In this document: positions 32,415-36,084 of the stretch, one piece after another
How the letters are laid out: every line of letters begins with the position of its first letter
Numbering within the stretch: the stretch's first letter is position 1
Source of the DNA: an uncultured Flammeovirgaceae bacterium
GTDB lineage: Bacteria > Bacteroidota > Bacteroidia > Cytophagales > Cyclobacteriaceae
Length of the DNA: 36,084 bases
Assembly: GCA_937883755.1 (NCBI GenBank)
Contig: CAKZYA010000041.1
Coordinates: 1-36,084 of the forward strand
Direction of reading: 5' to 3'
Translations under genes and position numbers: made by a program
Notes under the pieces: model-generated
Told to the model about the DNA's origin: nothing
Databases searched by the model: none
What the model saw: the letters and a program-made list of their open reading frames with translations, nothing else

Positions 32415-33923
32415 ATGAAAAAGAAAATAGCAATTCTCGCCATGGCGGGGCTTTTCTTCACACTGAGCTGTAATGATGATTTCTTAACCGAAGGTAATCC
32501 TACAGCAGCTAGTGTATCTAACTCGTTCAATACTCCAGCGGAGGCCGATCAGGCTATAATCGCCATTTACGCAGCTTTGCAGGGAAATGATATGTATGCT
32601 CGGGAGTATTGGTGGGTTCACGATCTACTTTCGGATGAATTACTAAGTGGAGGAGCCATTTTAGAAGCTAGACGGGCTATTATTTTGAACTATAACCATG
32701 ATGCTTCTAACGAGCTTGTCAACACAGTGTGGCGGGGAATCTATCGGATTATTCATCGTAGTAACTTAGCGATTAATACTCTTCCACAAAAGGAAACCTC
32801 GCTAGGCGAAGGTCAGTTAGAGCAGGCATTGGTAGATAAATTAACCGCCGAAGCACGATTTATGCGAGGGTGGATGTACTTTGAGCTCGCTTCGCTGTGG
32901 GGAAACGTTCCATTCACAACTACTTCACTTTCTACAGTATCGGGTGTTCCGTTAGCTGAATCGGTAGATGTTATCTACGATCAGGTTTACTCCGATTTAG
33001 ACTCAGCCATTGCATTTTTGCCTAGCAAAGCCGAAGATCCATCCGGCCGAGCTACCAGCGCAGCGGCTCAAGCCATGAAAGCTCGGGTATTGTTATTCCA
33101 AGGCCGATACGAAGAGGCACGTCCGTTGTTGCAAGATATTATTAACTCTGGTGAATACCGTTTGGTTGATGAATACGTAGATAACCACCGCGAAGAAAAT
33201 GAACTTAATGATGAGTCGCTCTTTGAAGTGCAATTCTCCAGTGCAGCCGGTAACGGTGATCAATGGAGTGGAAACGGGGATGGGCTAAAAGAGGTAGGAT
33301 GGCGTGGACAGGAGTACTCGCCTGTAGACTGGCATAACACGGTTCCCTCCGACCAGCTACTAAACGCCTACGAAGACGGTGATCCTCGTTATGATTACAA
33401 CTTCTTGGAATACGGAGAAACCTACGGTGGGGGTGACTCGGTATTTACTGCCGCTTCTATTGCTCAGGGAACTACCGAAAGAACCGTACACTGGTTTAAA
33501 TATGGTAACCTGTACAAAAGACTCAATGAGCTTTTTAATTCAGGTATCAATATGCGGGTAATTCGCTATGCTGATGTACTGCTGATGATGGCTGAAGTAG
33601 AGCTAGAGGCAGGTAATCTGACTGAAGCAGTAGGCTATATCAACCAAGTGCGAGCTCGTCCTTCAGTGGCGATGCCGCCAATTGCGGCTACCAGTGCCGA
33701 TGCTGTATTTGAGGCTTTGGTACGGGAGCGCCAGGTAGAACTGGCTAGTGAGCAAGTTCGCTACCGCGACGTACGTCGCTGGCTGAATAATGGTAAATTA
33801 ACTGAGAACCCAATTGCAGTAGATATTCCCGGCGGTATTTCATCTACCTACGATTTTCTGCCCATTCCTCAAACAGAGATTGACAACAATCCGGCCTTGG
33901 GTGCAGATGGTCAAAATCAATAA
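32415..33923 (+). CDS. SusD/RagB-family surface nutrient-binding lipoprotein
   Basis: A 502-residue surface lipoprotein that caps the SusC barrel and binds the substrate. The signal peptide ends FTLSC with Cys19 as the probable lipidation site, followed by the SusD N-terminal NDDFLTEGNPTAAS. TPR-like helices include EADQAIIAIYAALQGNDMY, LTAEARFMRGWMYFELASLWGNVPF (family signature) and TSAAAQAMKARVLLFQGRYEEA. The C-terminal block VRERQVELASEQVRYRDVRRW...YDFLPIPQTEIDNNPAL is typical of the family. The ATG at 32415 is chosen with GGAG 4-7 bases upstream, one of the few ribosome-binding-like sites in the window. A TTG nine bases earlier is not needed. Confidence 0.95.
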   Translation: MKKKIAILAMAGLFFTLSCNDDFLTEGNPTAASVSNSFNTPAEADQAIIAIYAALQGNDMYAREYWWVHDLLSDELLSGGAILEARRAIILNYNHDASNELVNTVWRGIYRIIHRSNLAINTLPQKETSLGEGQLEQALVDKLTAEARFMRGWMYFELASLWGNVPFTTTSLSTVSGVPLAESVDVIYDQVYSDLDSAIAFLPSKAEDPSGRATSAAAQAMKARVLLFQGRYEEARPLLQDIINSGEYRLVDEYVDNHREENELNDESLFEVQFSSAAGNGDQWSGNGDGLKEVGWRGQEYSPVDWHNTVPSDQLLNAYEDGDPRYDYNFLEYGETYGGGDSVFTAASIAQGTTERTVHWFKYGNLYKRLNELFNSGINMRVIRYADVLLMMAEVELEAGNLTEAVGYINQVRARPSVAMPPIAATSADAVFEALVRERQVELASEQVRYRDVRRWLNNGKLTENPIAVDIPGGISSTYDFLPIPQTEIDNNPALGADGQNQ

Positions 33924-33975
33924 AATTGAGACTGGATCAGTCCCGATAAAATGACGGTTCAACTGTTCATAAGAT

Positions 33976-34002
33976 AAAAAAGCCCTTCATTGGGCTTTTT
34001 TT
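33976..34002 (+). terminator. Rho-independent terminator after susD
   Basis: AAAAAAGCCC (33976-33985) pairs perfectly with GGGCTTTTTT (33992-34001) over ten bases around a TTCATT loop. Flanking A and T runs allow action in both directions. It separates susCD from the following lipoprotein gene, although read-through is possible. Confidence 0.92.
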
Positions 34003-34058
34003 CTTTCATCTGAGTGTTCTTAAAGGACAAAGTACCTCAACCAGCCTCTTTAATACAC

Positions 34059-36084
34059 ATGCGTTATCAGTTTAGCCTTTTTATCGTTTTTGCGTTTCTC
34101 ATCGCGTGTAGCCAAGGAGAAGACAAGAGATCAACTACTTATTTTTCTCAGTTGTCTTCCTCTACTTCCGGTGTGTCATTTTCTAACAATATTATAGAGA
34201 ACGATACGCTTAATTACTTCACCTTTCCTTATCTCTACATGGGAGGCGGAGTGTCAGTAGGAGACATAAACAACGATGGGTTAACCGATATCTACCTAAC
34301 GGGCAACATGGTGCCCAATCGGCTTTATCTGAATCAAGGCAATAAACAGTTTACTGACATAACTGAAACTGCTGGAGTAGCGGGTGACGACCGATGGTAT
34401 ACTGGGGCGACCATGGCCGATGTAAATGGCGATGGCTGGCTGGATATATACGTATGCGTATCGGGTAAATATGCTACTACCAAAAATCAGCTTTTTATTA
34501 ACAACCAAGATAATACTTTTAGCGAACGAGCTGCCGAATACGGACTCAATGATAATTCACCTTCCATTCAGGCTACTTTTTTTGATTACGATAAAGACGG
34601 CTTTCTCGATGTATACGTGGCTACCTACCCTTCAATTCCGGTTAGTCTGGGCAATCAGGCGTATCAACTTTTAATCAATCAGAATAAACGGGAAAATTCG
34701 GGTCACTTGTACCGAAACCCAGGCTCCGGATTAAGTCCGAGCGTTACTATGCCGGAGTCGCCCAAATTTCGAGATGTAACCTCTGAGGCTGGATTGCAGA
34801 ACTTTAGCTTGGCACTAGGCATTGTGGCTTCCGACGTAAATAATGACCGCCTACCTGACCTCTATATTTCCAACGACTTTAATGTTCCTGACTATTTGTA
34901 TCTGAACCAAGGTGATGGCACATTTAAGGAACAGCTACAAGCTGCCACCAACCATACTTCTATGTTCGGGATGGGCATAGACATCGCTGATTTTAATAAT
35001 GATGGTTGGCTAGATTTACTTCAGGTGGATATGACTCCGGAAGACTATAAACGCGCCAAAACCAATATGGCCAGTATGTCGCCCGAAAATTTTTATCGGG
35101 CAGTAGATATGGGCTTCCACTATCAGTACATGCAAAATAGTTTGCAGTTGAACAATGGTGTCACTGCTGATGGTACGCCTCAGTTTAGCGACCTCGCTCG
35201 TTTTGCTGGGTTGGCAACTACCGATTGGAGTTGGGGGGCTTTGTTGGCTGACCTAGATAACGACGGTTGGAAGGATGCGCTGATTACTAACGGTATGAAG
35301 CGCGATGTGAATAATAACGATGTTAATCAGCAAATTGAGGACAGTTCAGCCCGGATTTTTGCAGGAAGATATACCCCTAGTATTGATATACTGCCCAGCG
35401 AGCCAATCAGTAACTATGTGTTTCGTAACCGAAGTGACCTTTCATTTGAGCAAGCGACCGAAGCATGGGGACTGGATTACGAAGGCTTTTCTAACGGCAT
35501 CGCCTACGCTGATTTGGATAACGATGGTGACTTGGACGTAGTGATTAATAATTTAGACGCCGAAGCTTCCATTTTCATTAATGAGACTAATACTGAGCAA
35601 TCGCGCTACTTGACTGTCCAGTTGGAGGGACCTGAAAATAATGTCTATGGTCTGGATAGTCGAGTAAAGGTAAAAACTGCCGACCAGCAGCAGACGCAAG
35701 ACATGACTCTTACCCGGGGATTTCAGTCCAGTGTCACTCCTAAATTACACTTCGGTTTGGGTAAAGCCACTCAAGTAGAGTTGATAGAAATTATCTGGCC
35801 CGACGGAAAGTATCAACAATTAGAAAACGTCCCTACTAATCAAATACTAACGCTGAGCTATGAGAATGCGGAGGAAAGCAAATTACCAGCAGAAGTAGCT
35901 GAACCTGTGTTTAAAGAAACCACTGCTGAGCGAGACATTGCTTTCACACATCAAGAGAACGATTACGACGATTTTCGCTATGAACCATTACTACCTCACC
36001 GGAATTCTCAGCAGGGACCAGGACTAGCGGTAGGCGATGTAAACGGCGATGGGCTGGAAGATTTTTTTGTAGGCAACGCTGCTG
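34059..36084 (+). CDS. FG-GAP/VCBS-repeat lipoprotein with ASPIC/UnbV domain (partial)
   Basis: The gene is open to the window edge and shows 675 residues. Full-length relatives are about 1100 residues. The signal peptide ends in LIAC (Cys17), so it is a lipoprotein. FG-GAP/VCBS-type calcium-binding blades recur: GDINNDGLTDIYLTG, ADVNGDGWLDIYV, FDYDKDGFLDVYV, SDVNNDRLPDLYIS, ADFNNDGWLDLLQVD, ADLDNDGWKDALITNG, ADLDNDGDLDVVINN. They form a beta propeller. An ASPIC/UnbV segment follows (about 525-600; SRVKVKTADQQQ, RGFQSSVTPKLHFGLG, EIIWPDGKYQQL), then a second propeller begins (GDVNGDGLEDFFVGN). Such proteins often follow SusCD pairs and are presumed surface-exposed binding or structural proteins. 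No in-frame TAG occurs, and CAG codes for Gln throughout. Confidence 0.92.
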   Translation, partial: MRYQFSLFIVFAFLIACSQGEDKRSTTYFSQLSSSTSGVSFSNNIIENDTLNYFTFPYLYMGGGVSVGDINNDGLTDIYLTGNMVPNRLYLNQGNKQFTDITETAGVAGDDRWYTGATMADVNGDGWLDIYVCVSGKYATTKNQLFINNQDNTFSERAAEYGLNDNSPSIQATFFDYDKDGFLDVYVATYPSIPVSLGNQAYQLLINQNKRENSGHLYRNPGSGLSPSVTMPESPKFRDVTSEAGLQNFSLALGIVASDVNNDRLPDLYISNDFNVPDYLYLNQGDGTFKEQLQAATNHTSMFGMGIDIADFNNDGWLDLLQVDMTPEDYKRAKTNMASMSPENFYRAVDMGFHYQYMQNSLQLNNGVTADGTPQFSDLARFAGLATTDWSWGALLADLDNDGWKDALITNGMKRDVNNNDVNQQIEDSSARIFAGRYTPSIDILPSEPISNYVFRNRSDLSFEQATEAWGLDYEGFSNGIAYADLDNDGDLDVVINNLDAEASIFINETNTEQSRYLTVQLEGPENNVYGLDSRVKVKTADQQQTQDMTLTRGFQSSVTPKLHFGLGKATQVELIEIIWPDGKYQQLENVPTNQILTLSYENAEESKLPAEVAEPVFKETTAERDIAFTHQENDYDDFRYEPLLPHRNSQQGPGLAVGDVNGDGLEDFFVGNAA

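Noticed and set aside
1-36084. A suppressor tRNA gene in the window that would read TAG
   Set aside because: I scanned for tRNA-like T-arm strings (GGTTCGAATCC and variants) and found none with a matching cloverleaf.

Overview
The window reads as chromosomal DNA from a marine-type or environmental member of the Bacteroidota, most likely order Cytophagales. The evidence is a SusC/SusD pair, a secreted esterase with a C-terminal type IX secretion (Por) sorting domain, many lipoprotein signals, -7 promoter elements of the form TAnnTTTG, almost no Shine-Dalgarno sequences, and an FG-GAP/ASPIC-type surface lipoprotein. No rRNA, tRNA, CRISPR array, transposase or phage gene was seen.

Left part (1-14.4 kb): molybdenum cofactor (Moco) genes interleaved with unrelated genes on both strands. 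mog is at 87-647, moeA at 6562-7770 (-), moaC at 9698-10195, moaE and moaD at 12429-13220 (-), and moaA at 13399-14388. Between them lie a DUF6624 protein, a serine beta-lactamase-like hydrolase, a GT51-fold protein that lacks both catalytic glutamates, a Dabb protein, an M20 amidohydrolase, a small secreted CxxC protein, an OmpA-family lipoprotein and a lone receiver-domain protein. A sulfotransferase and a class IV aminotransferase are packed directly behind moaE.

The most unusual object is at 7866-8507 (-). It is a complete porin-family beta-barrel reading frame with no frameshift, interrupted by five TAG codons. Each TAG stands where family logic expects glutamine. The frame has no CAG codon, while nine out-of-frame CAG triplets are intact.

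Middle part (14.4-25.2 kb): secreted and periplasmic degradative proteins. These are a multidomain esterase with PKD-like domains and a T9SS tail, a 568-residue exported protein that may be an (alpha/alpha) toroid, a metallophosphoesterase with a CBM9-like tail, a DUF3109 protein followed by an unknown protein, and an N-acyl-D-amino-acid deacylase-like lipoprotein lacking the HxH metal motif. A degenerate array of about 42-bp units (24037-24290) precedes an unknown helical protein, and GGGGG/CCCCC hairpin repeats follow it.

Right part (25.2-36.1 kb): a sugar-use locus built around a GntR regulator. Leftward run GntR, a hexuronate-type MFS transporter, a D-lyxose isomerase-like cupin and a sugar isomerase/epimerase TIM barrel. 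Rightward run SusC, SusD, a strong terminator and an FG-GAP/ASPIC lipoprotein cut by the window edge. A perfect 9-1-9 palindrome lies on the GntR promoter and a related half-matching copy lies upstream of susC, which suggests that one regulator controls both arms. The likely flow is SusCD uptake across the outer membrane, MFS import across the inner membrane, then isomerisation of a rare sugar or sugar acid in the cytoplasm.
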